This document shows, one piece after another, positions 17,456-26,950 of a DNA stretch of 64,000 nt; the first letter of the stretch is position 1, and each line of letters starts with the position of its first letter. This DNA is from Chryseobacterium arthrosphaerae (GTDB lineage Bacteria > Bacteroidota > Bacteroidia > Flavobacteriales > Weeksellaceae), in assembly GCF_001684965.1 (NCBI RefSeq), contig NZ_MAYG01000023.1, positions 186,001 through 250,000 on the forward strand. The letters are read 5' to 3'. The notes below the pieces were generated by a model. That model was not told the origin of the DNA, searched no databases, and saw nothing but the letters and a program-made list of their open reading frames with translations. A program made the position numbers and the translations under genes.

Positions 17456-18259
17456 TTAATTTTTCTGGCTTACCGGAGGAGGTAAAGGAGCCTGTACATT
17501 GATGATTTCAACAAGCTTATCAGCGGTCTTTATTTTTACAGCGCCATTGATAAAGCTTTGCATTTCTTTTTCATGAGTAATAAAGGCTTTCTCCGGAGAT
17601 CCCGCAGTAAGGGTTGCACAATACAGGTCATCGGTGATGAAGTGGTTCCGGATAATATCATAACCGGAATCTACATCATGAAACTGTATATAAAACATTT
17701 CCACCCCGTTCACTGTTCTGAATTCCGTTTTCCTTATTTTATAATGACCTGGATTCATCAGTAAGTTTGTGAGAACGCTATTTCTGATATCATACAATGT
17801 AGTTTCTCTGTCTACAGGAGAGCTTCCAAAAGAGGCCTGTAAATCTTTGTTTACAATCCCCTGCAATGAAAATTCTCCAAGAGTATATTGATGCTGTTCC
17901 TCTGTAATGCTCCATTGTTTCGGATCATAATAAAACCCGGCATCTGTTCTTTTACTTTGGGCTAATGATGTAGCGGTTTTAGGAAAATCAAACCTGCTTT
18001 TGCTGATCAGTGTATTTTCATAAAAGCCTTCCGTTTTTTTATTCATAAATTTCCATTGACCATTACCGGAAAGGATTACCTTTTGATCTCCAGCCGTAGA
18101 AGCCTCCAGTATAGTAAAGCTTCCCAGGCTGTCAGGATAGGGTTTCCAGGTCTTATCTTCAAAAAGCATAACCTTTCTGCCGTCATTTGTTACAGCTGTC
18201 TGTGAAAACAGTGCAGACCAGCATACCAGAAATAGTAAATAAAATACGGATTTCATCAA
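17456..18259 (-). CDS. Secreted protein of unknown function
   Basis: I do not recognise the family. The 267-residue product begins with a signal peptide (ending SALFSQ) and a short segment, VTNDGRKVMLFEDKTWKP, like those at the start of DUF3157-type exported proteins. The rest is predicted mixed alpha/beta with no catalytic motif that I can see, ending in a proline-rich tail (APLPPPVSQKN). It starts 6 bp after the S9 peptidase gene, so it is probably co-transcribed and acts in the same envelope compartment. Confidence 0.75.
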   Translation of the reverse strand: MMKSVFYLLFLVCWSALFSQTAVTNDGRKVMLFEDKTWKPYPDSLGSFTILEASTAGDQKVILSGNGQWKFMNKKTEGFYENTLISKSRFDFPKTATSLAQSKRTDAGFYYDPKQWSITEEQHQYTLGEFSLQGIVNKDLQASFGSSPVDRETTLYDIRNSVLTNLLMNPGHYKIRKTEFRTVNGVEMFYIQFHDVDSGYDIIRNHFITDDLYCATLTAGSPEKAFITHEKEMQSFINGAVKIKTADKLVEIINVQAPLPPPVSQKN

Positions 18260-18265
18260 TCAGTC

Positions 18266-20395
18266 CTATAAATTATTCAGGATAAAATCCGTCATTTTCT
18301 GATACAGCTGCGGTCTTGTCTGGCCACCGTAAATTCCGTGGTTTTTATCCGGATAGGCCATGAAATCAAACTGTTTTTTGTTTTGGATCAAAGCCTCGGA
18401 AAATTCCATAGAATTCTGGAAATGTACATTATCATCAGCCGTTCCGTGGATTAATAAAAACTTACCTTTCAGTAAATTGGAATATTCTGTAGGGGAGTTC
18501 TTATCATATCCGTCCGGATTTTCCTGAGGAGTTCTCATGAATCTTTCCGTATAGACAGAATCATAATATCTCCAGTTGGTAACCGGTGCTACAGCAATTC
18601 CCATTTTGAAAACATCTGCTCCCTTGGTCATTGCCAAACTGGTCATATACCCTCCGAAGCTCCAGCCGAACATTCCGATTCTGCTTTTGTCAATATAAGA
18701 CTGGGTTCCGAACCACTTTGCAGCGGTGATCTGGTCTTCAATCTCATATTTTCCAAGGTTCATATAAGTTACTTTTTTGTATTTAGCACCTTTATAGCCC
18801 GTTCCGCGGCCGTCTACACATGCCACGATATAGCCTTTCTGTACAAGGTGATTGAACCACATGGCATTTCCGTTATCCCATGAATTGGCAACCTGTTGAG
18901 ATCCCGGTCCGGAATACTGGAACATAAACAGCGGATATTTCTTTTTCGGATCAAAGTTTTTAGGTTTCATGACCCATGCATTCATCTGGTCACCTGCAGC
19001 ATTGGGAATCGTAATGAATTCTTTTTCAACAAAATTATCTGCTTTTAATTTCTGTAGCTGGTCATTGTTGTTCTGAAGCTCTTTTACGGCTTTTCCGTTC
19101 CCGTCTTTTAAAACGTAAGTATAAGGTCTTGCTGCAGTAGAAGATGTTTCAATGAAATAACTGTAATTTTTGCTGAAGTTGGCAGAGTTGTTTCCTTCTG
19201 CATTGGAAATCAGCTGCGATTTCCCGTTTTCAATATTTACTTTGGAAACTACTTTATTGATGCTTCCTTTTTCCGTAGTCTGGATATAGATTTCTTTAGA
19301 TTTCGGATTGAAACCATAGTAATCCGTTACTTCCCAGTTTCCTTTAGTAATCTGTTTTTTAAGCTTGCCGTCTTTGTCATACCAGTACAGATGACGGTTT
19401 CCGTCTCTTTCAGAAGCCCAAAGGAAAGAATTGTCCTCAAGGAATTCTAAAGTAGGGCTGTCCGTATCGATCCATTTTTCATCTGTTTCAGTGAATAGTT
19501 TCTGAACTGCTCCTGTTTTGGTATTCACCTTTAAAATATCTGAAGCATTCTGAATTCTTTCAGACGTGATCAGAACCATTTCGTCCGGTTTTGCAGTCTG
19601 GAACACATTCGGGATGTAATAATTTTTGAAAGAACCCAGACTCAGCTGCATTGTTTTTCCGTTATCAAGACGGTAAAGCTGTGCTGAAACAACAGAGTTT
19701 TTTTCACCCGCTTTCGGGTATTTGTAACGCATTTCGGCAGGGTACAGGTTTTTTCCGTAGATCGGAATATAAATTTCAGGTACCTGGCTTTCATCAGATT
19801 TTACAAATACAATGGCGTCGGAATTTTTCGTCCATTCATATTGTCTCGCATGGCCGAACTCTTCTTCGTATACCCAATCTGCCAATCCGTTAAGGATAGC
19901 ATTTTTTTTACCATCGGCAGTGATCTGGGTGATTTTTCCTGAGGCAAGATCCTGATAATACAGGTTGTTATCAGAAATGAAGGCCACTTTTGTAGCATCA
20001 GGTGAAAATGTAGGCTCCTGAACAGGTTTTCCTTCATTCAGGCTGATTACTTTTCCGGACTTCAGGTCTTTTACATCAAATTTACCCAGGAAGGAATGCC
20101 TGTAGATAGGCTGGCTTCCGGTTTGTAAAAGGATTTTAGATTCATCGTCAGAAAAAATATAGCTTTCGAACTTGCCGTCAACCAGATTTCCTTCTTTCTG
20201 AGATGTTTTGTAAGAATATTTCGCAATTCCCGTAGGTTCAATAACAAGATAATTTTCACCGTTTTTCATGGAGGTGATTCCGGCAATGCCCTTTCCACGG
20301 TAGTATCCTGAATATATTTTATCTAAAGTGATTTCCTGTGCTGACACATTATGGAATACTGCTGCTACAGTAAGAGTTAAGAGTAGTTTTTTCAT
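18266..20395 (-). CDS. S9 family prolyl oligopeptidase (dipeptidyl peptidase IV type)
   Basis: This is a 709-residue exported serine peptidase that likely removes N-terminal X-Pro dipeptides from peptides. The signal peptide ends VSAQ. A DPP IV N-terminal beta-propeller (about 30-430) contains the ADWVYEEEFGH segment with the Glu pair that binds the substrate amino terminus in DPP IV. The alpha/beta-hydrolase domain has GWSFGGY (nucleophile Ser579), Asp654 in GTADDNVHF and His686 in DKNHGIYGG. It leads a two-gene operon. With the three POT symporters just downstream it makes a coherent route: cut extracellular peptides to di/tripeptides, then import them. Confidence 0.93.
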   Translation of the reverse strand: MKKLLLTLTVAAVFHNVSAQEITLDKIYSGYYRGKGIAGITSMKNGENYLVIEPTGIAKYSYKTSQKEGNLVDGKFESYIFSDDESKILLQTGSQPIYRHSFLGKFDVKDLKSGKVISLNEGKPVQEPTFSPDATKVAFISDNNLYYQDLASGKITQITADGKKNAILNGLADWVYEEEFGHARQYEWTKNSDAIVFVKSDESQVPEIYIPIYGKNLYPAEMRYKYPKAGEKNSVVSAQLYRLDNGKTMQLSLGSFKNYYIPNVFQTAKPDEMVLITSERIQNASDILKVNTKTGAVQKLFTETDEKWIDTDSPTLEFLEDNSFLWASERDGNRHLYWYDKDGKLKKQITKGNWEVTDYYGFNPKSKEIYIQTTEKGSINKVVSKVNIENGKSQLISNAEGNNSANFSKNYSYFIETSSTAARPYTYVLKDGNGKAVKELQNNNDQLQKLKADNFVEKEFITIPNAAGDQMNAWVMKPKNFDPKKKYPLFMFQYSGPGSQQVANSWDNGNAMWFNHLVQKGYIVACVDGRGTGYKGAKYKKVTYMNLGKYEIEDQITAAKWFGTQSYIDKSRIGMFGWSFGGYMTSLAMTKGADVFKMGIAVAPVTNWRYYDSVYTERFMRTPQENPDGYDKNSPTEYSNLLKGKFLLIHGTADDNVHFQNSMEFSEALIQNKKQFDFMAYPDKNHGIYGGQTRPQLYQKMTDFILNNL

Positions 20396-20516
20396 TTCTA
20401 ATAGTAATGGATTTCAAAGATAATAATTTTATTAAAATCTGTAAAAAAGCTTTTCAAATACGCTTTTTGGCAAAAAAATTGAATATCATTAAGTATAATC
20501 AAATCAAATAATAATT

Positions 20517-20990
20517 ATGGAAACGAATGCATACAACCAGAAACTCAACCGTTACGTATTAAACGACCAGATTGTTTATACAGGTTTTTCCAGTTTTAAG
20601 GATGCTGAAGAATGTGCCCATAAAAAAGGAGGTACATTGGTAGAAGTAGGTTTTAAAGACGGAAATGATAATCCCGAAATTACAGATGAAGCAGGATTGA
20701 TAGAAAAAAAGCTTCATTATTATGTGTATGCAGGCGATGAATATAAATTTATCCATTCTTCTGATCCCGGGTTTAGAAAATATGCGGATGAACTGCAGAA
20801 AATCAAAGCAAAACAGCAGCAGTCTCCACCCGATGAAAGATATTTAGCCAATTTTGAAATTGAAAATGCGGAAGATCCGATTATTGTGATTAAAAATGAT
20901 CATTTTGAATCGGTAACATCACGAGAGCGTTCAAAATATTTGAAACATGCCAGAGTTTATGAACTAGGGGTATCCCTGCCAAAATCTTAA
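20517..20990 (+). CDS. Conserved-looking hypothetical protein
   Basis: The 157-residue protein is not recognised. It lacks a signal peptide or membrane segment, so it is probably cytoplasmic. It is acidic and contains tyrosine- and lysine-rich segments (YYVYAGDEYKFIH) and a Gln-rich patch (KAKQQQSP). It is followed after 11 bp by a DUF6496 gene on the same strand, and the pair shares a terminator. Codon use and length argue that it is a real gene. Confidence 0.65.
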   Translation: METNAYNQKLNRYVLNDQIVYTGFSSFKDAEECAHKKGGTLVEVGFKDGNDNPEITDEAGLIEKKLHYYVYAGDEYKFIHSSDPGFRKYADELQKIKAKQQQSPPDERYLANFEIENAEDPIIVIKNDHFESVTSRERSKYLKHARVYELGVSLPKS

Positions 20991-21001
20991 AAAAAACAAT
21001 C

Positions 21002-21190
21002 ATGAGCAAGACGAAATATTCAGAAAAAGCTCAGGACAAAGTAGGAAAAGTTATGCACGAATTCAAGGAAGGAAAGCTGAAATCTTCTTCCGGAAAGAAA
21101 GTGACAAGCAGAAAACAAGCCGTAGCCATCGGTATTTCTGAAGCGAGAGAAAAAGGGCTGAAAGTGCCTGCAAAAAAGAAAAGTAAATAA
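21002..21190 (+). CDS. DUF6496 small basic protein
   Basis: This is a 62-residue, lysine-rich protein (SKTKYSEKAQDKVGKVMHEF and VTSRKQAVAIGISEAREKG). The segment SRKQAVAIGISEAR is the hallmark of the small DUF6496 family found across bacteria. No function has been established; the charge suggests nucleic acid or acidic protein binding. It forms a two-gene unit with the preceding hypothetical gene, and a strong hairpin follows. Confidence 0.75.
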   Translation: MSKTKYSEKAQDKVGKVMHEFKEGKLKSSSGKKVTSRKQAVAIGISEAREKGLKVPAKKKSK

Positions 21191-21200
21191 TATCAATACA

Positions 21201-21229
21201 AAATGCCTGGAAACTTCCAGGCATTTTTA
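21201..21229. terminator. Bidirectional terminator between the DUF6496 gene and the phosphorylase-like gene
   Basis: AAATGCCTGGAA and TTCCAGGCATTT form a near-perfect 12-bp stem with A and T flanks on both sides. It separates two convergent genes and can serve both. Confidence 0.75.
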
Positions 21230-21262
21230 TGTTTCAGATTAAAACTTTAAAGTAAATGCTTA

Positions 21263-22927
21263 CTATTGGGCATTATTGTAAAGTACTTTATAATACTCAT
21301 CAGCCATTCTGTCGCTGTTGAACTGATCTTTTACATCATTCATCGCATTCTGCTGTATTTTTCTCCACTGGTCAGGACGGTCATAATAAGCCGGAAGAAT
21401 TTCGTTCTCAAGGATCTCATACAGCTTATTCAGGTCATAATTGTCCTGCTCATAAATGCTCATATTCAGATAATCTGTTTTAGGCACCACAAAAGAGTTT
21501 TCTCCGTGTTTTGCAAATTCAGGGATCCATCCGTCATCGGTGGATAAGTTGACGGAACCGTTCATGGCAGCAGTCATTCCGGAAGTTCCGGATGCTTCTC
21601 TTGGAACTCTCGGATTATTGAGCCAGAGATCTGAACCCTGCTTCAGAGCTTTACTCAATGAAAGTTCATATCCGGTCAGTACAGCCATATTTTTGTGGTT
21701 CTTACTTTCTTCCACCAATGTATTGAATGTGGAAATCGCAGAATAGTCCATAGGATAAGGTTTTCCTGCCCAGATGATCTGTACCGGATATTTCGGATTG
21801 TTCAGAAGTCTGTAGAATCTGTCTTTATCATGTAAAAGCAAATCGGCACGCTTATAGCCGGCAAATCTTCTGGCCCATACAATGGTGAAAATATTCGGAT
21901 TGAACAGATTTCCTGTCTGGTCTGCAACAATGCTGAACAGTTTTTTCTTTAAATGCTTTTTACGGTAATCAAAAACAGTTTCGTCATTTTCGTCTTTGGC
22001 ATTGTAAAGCGGTTTATCTGCCCAATATTTGAATTCCTGCGCATTGGTAATGGAAGTGATTTCGCAGATGTCAGGATATTTATTCCACATCGTTCTGGAA
22101 ACCACACCATGTAGCTGGGAAACACCATTGGCAATTCTTGCCATTTTCAGGGCACATAGCGAATGATTGAAACGATCATCGTCTGTTCCTTCAATACTTT
22201 TTACTTCTTTCATGCTGTAGCCGGAGAAATAAGACATGTCGTAGCACAGTTTAAAATTATGCTTTTCATTTCCTGCTTCTTCCGGAGTATGGGTTGTGAA
22301 AACCAGTTTCTCTTTTACCTTGTTCAGATCTCCGTTAAATTTTTTCAACAGGTAAAAAGCTGCGGGAAGACCATGTGCTTCATTCAGGTGGTATACCTCC
22401 CTTTCAAAGTTCATTTCATCCAGTAGCTTGGCGCCTCCTTTTCCTAACAAAATATACTGGGCCAGCTTTGTAGATTCGTTGGCGTCATATAATTTATGAC
22501 AAATTGTTTTTGAAACGTGATCATTTTCAGGAACATCCGTGGAAAGAAAGAACATGGGTGCCGTATTGAAAATTTCAGGATCAAGATACCATACTTTTAC
22601 CCATACCGGGGCACTGTGGATCTCAATCTGGAATTTTATTCCCGTATCTTCCAGAAAACTGTACATCTTTCTTGTCCATACCGGCTGAAGAGTCTGGTCA
22701 TGATTCCTTGCCTGGTCATAATATCCGAACTTCCAGAGAATACCGATTCCTACAAGGTCCTGCTTCAGGTTATAAGCACTTCTCATATGGGAACCTGCCA
22801 GGAAGCCCAGACCTCCTGAGTATATTTTAAGTACCTGCTCAAGGGCAAACTCCATTGAGAAATAGGCAGTTTTTTTTGAATATTGGGGATTGATGTTGTA
22901 AGGTATTTTAAAATTCCTAAAATCCAT
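21263..22927 (-). CDS. Alpha-glucan phosphorylase-like GT35 protein lacking the PLP lysine
   Basis: The 554-residue protein belongs to the short alpha-glucan family phosphorylases (GT35). It has YFSMEFALEQVLKIYSGGLG near the N-terminus, VYHLNEAHG, VFTTHTPEEAGNE, FTIVWARRFAGYKRADLL and the donor-site IIWAGKPYP. In the motif that normally reads E-A-S-G-T-S-G-M-K, where the lysine binds pyridoxal phosphate, this protein has EASGTSGMTAAMNG with Thr452. Either catalysis is altered or PLP is not used. The frame extends 9 codons upstream; the Met at 22925-22927 (MDFRNFKIPY) is the better start. It may act in storage polysaccharide metabolism with the GT5 protein at 33.4 kb, but they are not in one operon. 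Confidence 0.85.
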   Translation of the reverse strand: MDFRNFKIPYNINPQYSKKTAYFSMEFALEQVLKIYSGGLGFLAGSHMRSAYNLKQDLVGIGILWKFGYYDQARNHDQTLQPVWTRKMYSFLEDTGIKFQIEIHSAPVWVKVWYLDPEIFNTAPMFFLSTDVPENDHVSKTICHKLYDANESTKLAQYILLGKGGAKLLDEMNFEREVYHLNEAHGLPAAFYLLKKFNGDLNKVKEKLVFTTHTPEEAGNEKHNFKLCYDMSYFSGYSMKEVKSIEGTDDDRFNHSLCALKMARIANGVSQLHGVVSRTMWNKYPDICEITSITNAQEFKYWADKPLYNAKDENDETVFDYRKKHLKKKLFSIVADQTGNLFNPNIFTIVWARRFAGYKRADLLLHDKDRFYRLLNNPKYPVQIIWAGKPYPMDYSAISTFNTLVEESKNHKNMAVLTGYELSLSKALKQGSDLWLNNPRVPREASGTSGMTAAMNGSVNLSTDDGWIPEFAKHGENSFVVPKTDYLNMSIYEQDNYDLNKLYEILENEILPAYYDRPDQWRKIQQNAMNDVKDQFNSDRMADEYYKVLYNNAQ

Positions 22928-23130
22928 AATGCGGGTTTGTGTTAGAAGGAGCAAAGGTATTAATTATGAAAATAAACTTTACATTAATTAATCAATAAAT
23001 TAATTTTAAAAGTGGGTATTGAATTGTTTTTTTACTTATCTTTAAGTGTGTAAAATTTTGATTATCAAAAACTTTTAACGATGAAAGCCAATGGCTGAAT
23101 GGGTCCTTTAATCAAATAAAAAAATCACAC

Positions 23131-23928
23131 ATGAAAAAGACATTTTCTGATGAAGATCTGATTAAGAATCTGAGTTTATATTACCTGAACCGGCATTTGA
23201 AAAAAAAGCCCATAGAAAAGTATCACCGTACCATAGACGAATCTCCGCTTCATGACCGTGAAAAATACAGAAAGAAGTCTGAGATTCTGCTGCTCAACTC
23301 TTTTATGCATCATTTCCCTGAGGTGAAATTTGAAAACCTTACCTGCGAAAGCCCGGACTTCATCGCAAAATTAAACGGCAAAAAAATCGGAATAGAACTG
23401 ACTGAAGTAATCAATCATCTTGAGATGAAAAAAGTGGAAAGCACTTTGAATAAAATGTTCCGTCAGGCAGAAATATTATTAGAACAGGAAGACACCACGA
23501 AGTATCGTGGTGTTTATTTTTTAGAATTCCATCCGGATACCAGGTTTGACCAGCTGGAAACACAGCAGGAAAATATCATCAGCATTTACAGAAGCATCAA
23601 AAAAAATAAGCCGTCAGGTTGTGTAAAAAGTGTCAGGAAGTCTTTCCACCGGAGAAATGTCTTTATTACCCATGAGTACAGTATGAATCTGTTTGATGAG
23701 CTCTGTTCGGAGAAAATCCTTGAGCTTATAGAAAAGAAAAATGAAAAATTTCCCTACTACGATACTTCAGTTGACGAATGCTGGCTGGTTATTGTTTCCG
23801 ATATGAACTCAATTGCTTCAAGATATACTTTTATTCAGGATAAAGAACATCTGGCAGAAGTAAAGAGTCCTTTCCATAAAATTTTTCACCTTGAAAATCT
23901 TTGTGGAAATATTACAAGTATAAAATAA
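23131..23928 (+). CDS. Hypothetical protein, possible PD-(D/E)XK-like fold
   Basis: The 265-residue cytoplasmic protein is not assigned to a known family. It is rich in Lys, Glu and His. One segment, CESPDFIAKLNGKKIGIELTEV (about 69-90), has the order P-D, then a beta strand with G-I-E-L-T-E, reminiscent of PD-(D/E)XK nuclease cores where Asp and Glu bind metal. The usual third residue Lys is replaced by Thr. The assignment is tentative. It stands alone between unrelated genes with no terminator seen. Confidence 0.6.
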   Translation: MKKTFSDEDLIKNLSLYYLNRHLKKKPIEKYHRTIDESPLHDREKYRKKSEILLLNSFMHHFPEVKFENLTCESPDFIAKLNGKKIGIELTEVINHLEMKKVESTLNKMFRQAEILLEQEDTTKYRGVYFLEFHPDTRFDQLETQQENIISIYRSIKKNKPSGCVKSVRKSFHRRNVFITHEYSMNLFDELCSEKILELIEKKNEKFPYYDTSVDECWLVIVSDMNSIASRYTFIQDKEHLAEVKSPFHKIFHLENLCGNITSIK

Positions 23929-24089
23929 GCGGTATTATGGTTGGTATTGTGTAATGAATTTCTTTTTTTATTTAAAATATTTTAAAACTATTTGAATTTT
24001 ATTGTTTGTAATTAAATTATAGGTATATTTGATATTCGTTGAGTCTCAGGCTGATTCATCTTAAACTTAACCATAAAAACAATATATCT

Positions 24090-26204
24090 ATGAGAAAACT
24101 TTTACTTTTTTTTCTTCTCTGTATATCACAAACATTTTATTCACAGGCAGATTGTGCTACAGCGCTTTCAGTTTGCGGAAATTCAAACATTACCTACAGC
24201 CCTTCAGGATATGGGAATATCAAAGAACTTGTCAACTCCGGAAGCTGTATAGATTTTACAGGGGAGCATAACTCCATCTGGTATAAAATTACCATTGCTA
24301 CAGGAGGTACCCTTACTTTTGATCTTATTCCCAATAATCCCGATGCAGATTATGATTGGGCTATTTTCGGCCCTAATGTAAATTGCGGAAGCCTGGGCGC
24401 TCCGATACGTTGCAACGCAGCAACAGTTATAGGACCCGGTCCTGCAACAGGATTAAATATGACAAGTACCCTCACCAGTGCTGCCGGAGGTTCTCTTACC
24501 CCTTACTGCCGGTATCTTGATGTATTGCCGGGACAAACCTATTACTTGTTTATTGATAACTGGGTGAGCAGTACAAGCAGTACAACGGCCCCTTTTTCCC
24601 TGACGTGGGGAGGAACAGCCACACTGGCTTCTCCGTTTACCGACCCGAATATCCAGCCTCATCCTTTCAATCCTCCCGGAGTTCCGGCTGCTAATCCTGC
24701 CGATCCGAGAGAAGTAGTGATCTGTGCCAGAACAGTTTTGTTTGACTTCTCTACATTGTCAGCAGGAATCATTAACGGAAATCCGAACTTCGGCGTAAGT
24801 TATCATGTGAACCAGAATGATGCCTTGACAGGGAATAATCCTATTACCGTTCCTACAACTGTTGATGTGGGCACCAATACAATTTATTTTTACAGTATCA
24901 ATTATACAGACCCTTCAAATCCAAATAATCCGCTTAATAAATGCAGACAGGTAGGGAAATTTAAATTTAGGAATGGTGCTATTACGGGTAAAAATGCAAC
25001 ATTAACAGCGTGTAACAATAATAATGCGGGAACAGCTCTTTTTGATCTCACAACAGCCGATGTATTTGCAGGAACCAACGTAACTAAAAAATACTATCAT
25101 ACAATGTCAGACCTGAATGCCGGAATCAATGAAATTACAAATCCAATGGCATTTGTTTCTGCAGAAGGTGTTATTTATGTGAAAATCACTTCAGAGTTCG
25201 GATGTACTGCTGTAGCACAGATTACTTTGAAATTCTATCCGGTAGTGCAGGTGAAGGATGTTGTCCTGAAATCATGCTTTATAGAGAGCAATCCGTCTAC
25301 GGCATTATTCAACCTGACAAATGCAGCGGTAGCTGTTCAGCAGAGTCCTGTTCCTGTCAAAAAATATTATCCTTCATTGGCGGATGCGGTGGGGCAGACC
25401 AACGAAATCCTGAATGCCGGCACTTACATAGCTCCTAACGGCTTTGTATATGTAAGGGTTTTCAACAGCCAGGGTTGCTATAATGTAGCAAAAATTACTT
25501 TAGAGGTTATTCCGCCTGTATATTCTGATGTTCTGAAAGATAAAACTATTTGCGTTGAAGATCAGACAACACTGGACGCAGGTCCTGGATTTAAAAGCTA
25601 TCAATGGAGCAACGGAGCTACTACCCAGACTATTAAAGTAGGTATTGGAGAATATTGGGTGAAGCTTAAAACAGGCGAGTGTATCACAACACAGACTGTA
25701 AAAGTACTGCCTTCGGATCAGCCTGTTATTTCAGGTATTGAGATTTCTAATAATACATTGACAGTATCTGTAACCGGAGGAACACCACCTTACAAATATT
25801 CAATAGATAATATTGTATGGCAGGATTCCAATGTTTTCACCAATCTTGCAAGAGGAGAGTACAGGGTATTGGTAAAAGATGCTTATGACTGTGACCCTAT
25901 GGAAGTGGATGTTGTTGTTCCTAATCTTGTTAATGTGATCACTCCGAACGCAGACGGAATCAATGATGTGATAGATTATTCCGCATTAGCCCATAAACAG
26001 AATCTTATCCTGAGTGTTTTTGACAGGTATGGAGGCAAAATGTTCCAGGCAGATAAAACCAATGGCTACAAATGGGACGGAACCCTGGGAGGAAGGAGAG
26101 TGCCTACAGGAACCTATTGGTATTCCGTGACATGGAATGAAAATGACAAAAAGAATACCCCTATTAAATTTTCAGGTTGGGTATTGGTGAAAAACAGGGA
26201 ATAA
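24090..26204 (+). CDS. T9SS type B sorting domain protein (large secreted or surface protein)
   Basis: The 704-residue exported protein has a signal peptide (MRKLLLFFLLCISQTFYSQ), a cysteine-containing N-terminal domain (DCATALSVCGNSNITY) and several beta-sandwich-like repeats in the middle (about 200-560, e.g. FDLTTADVFAGTNVTKKYY and FNLTNAAVAVQQSPVPVKKY). It ends in the gliding-motility-associated C-terminal domain: NVITPNADGINDVI, LSVFDRYGGKMF, GTYWYSV. That domain directs type B export through the T9SS, whose core genes lie at 37.8-42.6 kb. The frame extends 17 codons upstream, but the signal peptide sets the start at 24090. It is likely a surface adhesin or binding protein; the ligand is unknown. 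Confidence 0.88.
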   Translation: MRKLLLFFLLCISQTFYSQADCATALSVCGNSNITYSPSGYGNIKELVNSGSCIDFTGEHNSIWYKITIATGGTLTFDLIPNNPDADYDWAIFGPNVNCGSLGAPIRCNAATVIGPGPATGLNMTSTLTSAAGGSLTPYCRYLDVLPGQTYYLFIDNWVSSTSSTTAPFSLTWGGTATLASPFTDPNIQPHPFNPPGVPAANPADPREVVICARTVLFDFSTLSAGIINGNPNFGVSYHVNQNDALTGNNPITVPTTVDVGTNTIYFYSINYTDPSNPNNPLNKCRQVGKFKFRNGAITGKNATLTACNNNNAGTALFDLTTADVFAGTNVTKKYYHTMSDLNAGINEITNPMAFVSAEGVIYVKITSEFGCTAVAQITLKFYPVVQVKDVVLKSCFIESNPSTALFNLTNAAVAVQQSPVPVKKYYPSLADAVGQTNEILNAGTYIAPNGFVYVRVFNSQGCYNVAKITLEVIPPVYSDVLKDKTICVEDQTTLDAGPGFKSYQWSNGATTQTIKVGIGEYWVKLKTGECITTQTVKVLPSDQPVISGIEISNNTLTVSVTGGTPPYKYSIDNIVWQDSNVFTNLARGEYRVLVKDAYDCDPMEVDVVVPNLVNVITPNADGINDVIDYSALAHKQNLILSVFDRYGGKMFQADKTNGYKWDGTLGGRRVPTGTYWYSVTWNENDKKNTPIKFSGWVLVKNRE

Positions 26205-26225
26205 CCGTAAATAAAATACATAGAT

Positions 26226-26253
26226 AAAACCACTTCATTTGAGGTGGTTTTGT
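26226..26253 (+). terminator. Terminator of the T9SS type B protein gene
   Basis: AAAACCACTTC and GAGGTGGTTTT form an 11-bp stem (one G-T pair) followed by a T-rich tract, 22 bp after the stop codon. Confidence 0.75.
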
Positions 26254-26293
26254 TTTGTAAAATATTTACATTCGTTATCAAAATAGAAAAAAA

Positions 26294-26884
26294 ATGAAAG
26301 ACCTGTTTATAAAACGTTTTGAATATTATAAATCTCTGGGAGATAAAGCATTTGGCCAGCTTACAGATGAACAGATTTTCTGGCAGTACAATGAAGAAAG
26401 CAATTCCATTGCTGTGATTGTAAAGCATGTGGCCGGAAATATGCTTTCAAGATGGACGAATTTTCTGACGGAAGACGGAGAAAAGCAATGGCGTAACCGG
26501 GATGAAGAATTTATAAATACCTTTACAACCAAAGATGAAGTTCTTGATTTCTGGGAAAAAGGATGGAAATGTCTGTTTGAAGCGTTAAACCAGATCAATG
26601 ATGAGAATATCTCTTCAACCATTTATATCAGGGGAGAAGCACATTCTGTGATCGATGCTGTTTTCAGACAGCTTGCCCATTACCCTTACCATATCGGGCA
26701 GATGGTGTATATCGCTAAAATGATAAAAAATGAAGACTGGAAGACGCTTTCTATTGCCAGAAACCGGTCTCAGGAATTTAATGCAGAAATGAAAAATAAA
26801 CTTTCAGGAAACGAAGAGAAAGGGAATTCATCTCCTGTATGTTTTCAGAACAGCCCTGAAGTAAGAGATGAATATAAACAATAG
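26294..26884 (+). CDS. DUF1572/DinB-superfamily protein
   Basis: The 196-residue protein has the four-helix-bundle pattern of DinB-like proteins. Metal-binding histidines are suggested by VKHVAGNM (first helix) and AHYPYHIGQMVYIAKM (H-x-x-x-H, last helices). Members of the superfamily are thiol-transferase or putative metalloenzymes. The natural role of this DUF1572 branch is not established. It lies between two terminator/promoter elements and is probably its own transcript. Confidence 0.8.
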   Translation: MKDLFIKRFEYYKSLGDKAFGQLTDEQIFWQYNEESNSIAVIVKHVAGNMLSRWTNFLTEDGEKQWRNRDEEFINTFTTKDEVLDFWEKGWKCLFEALNQINDENISSTIYIRGEAHSVIDAVFRQLAHYPYHIGQMVYIAKMIKNEDWKTLSIARNRSQEFNAEMKNKLSGNEEKGNSSPVCFQNSPEVRDEYKQ

Positions 26885-26896
26885 ACTGAATCAATC

Positions 26897-26925
26897 TTGA
26901 ATTCTCATTAAAATTACTATCTTTG
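26897..26925 (+). promoter_or_regulatory. Full Bacteroidota promoter upstream of mtaB
   Basis: TTG at 26897-26899 is separated by 18 nt from TATCTTTG at 26918-26925, a textbook match to the -33/-7 pattern. The mtaB ATG follows 25 nt later. Confidence 0.8.
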
Positions 26926-26950
26926 CACCCATAAAATTCAGGAGTAACAA

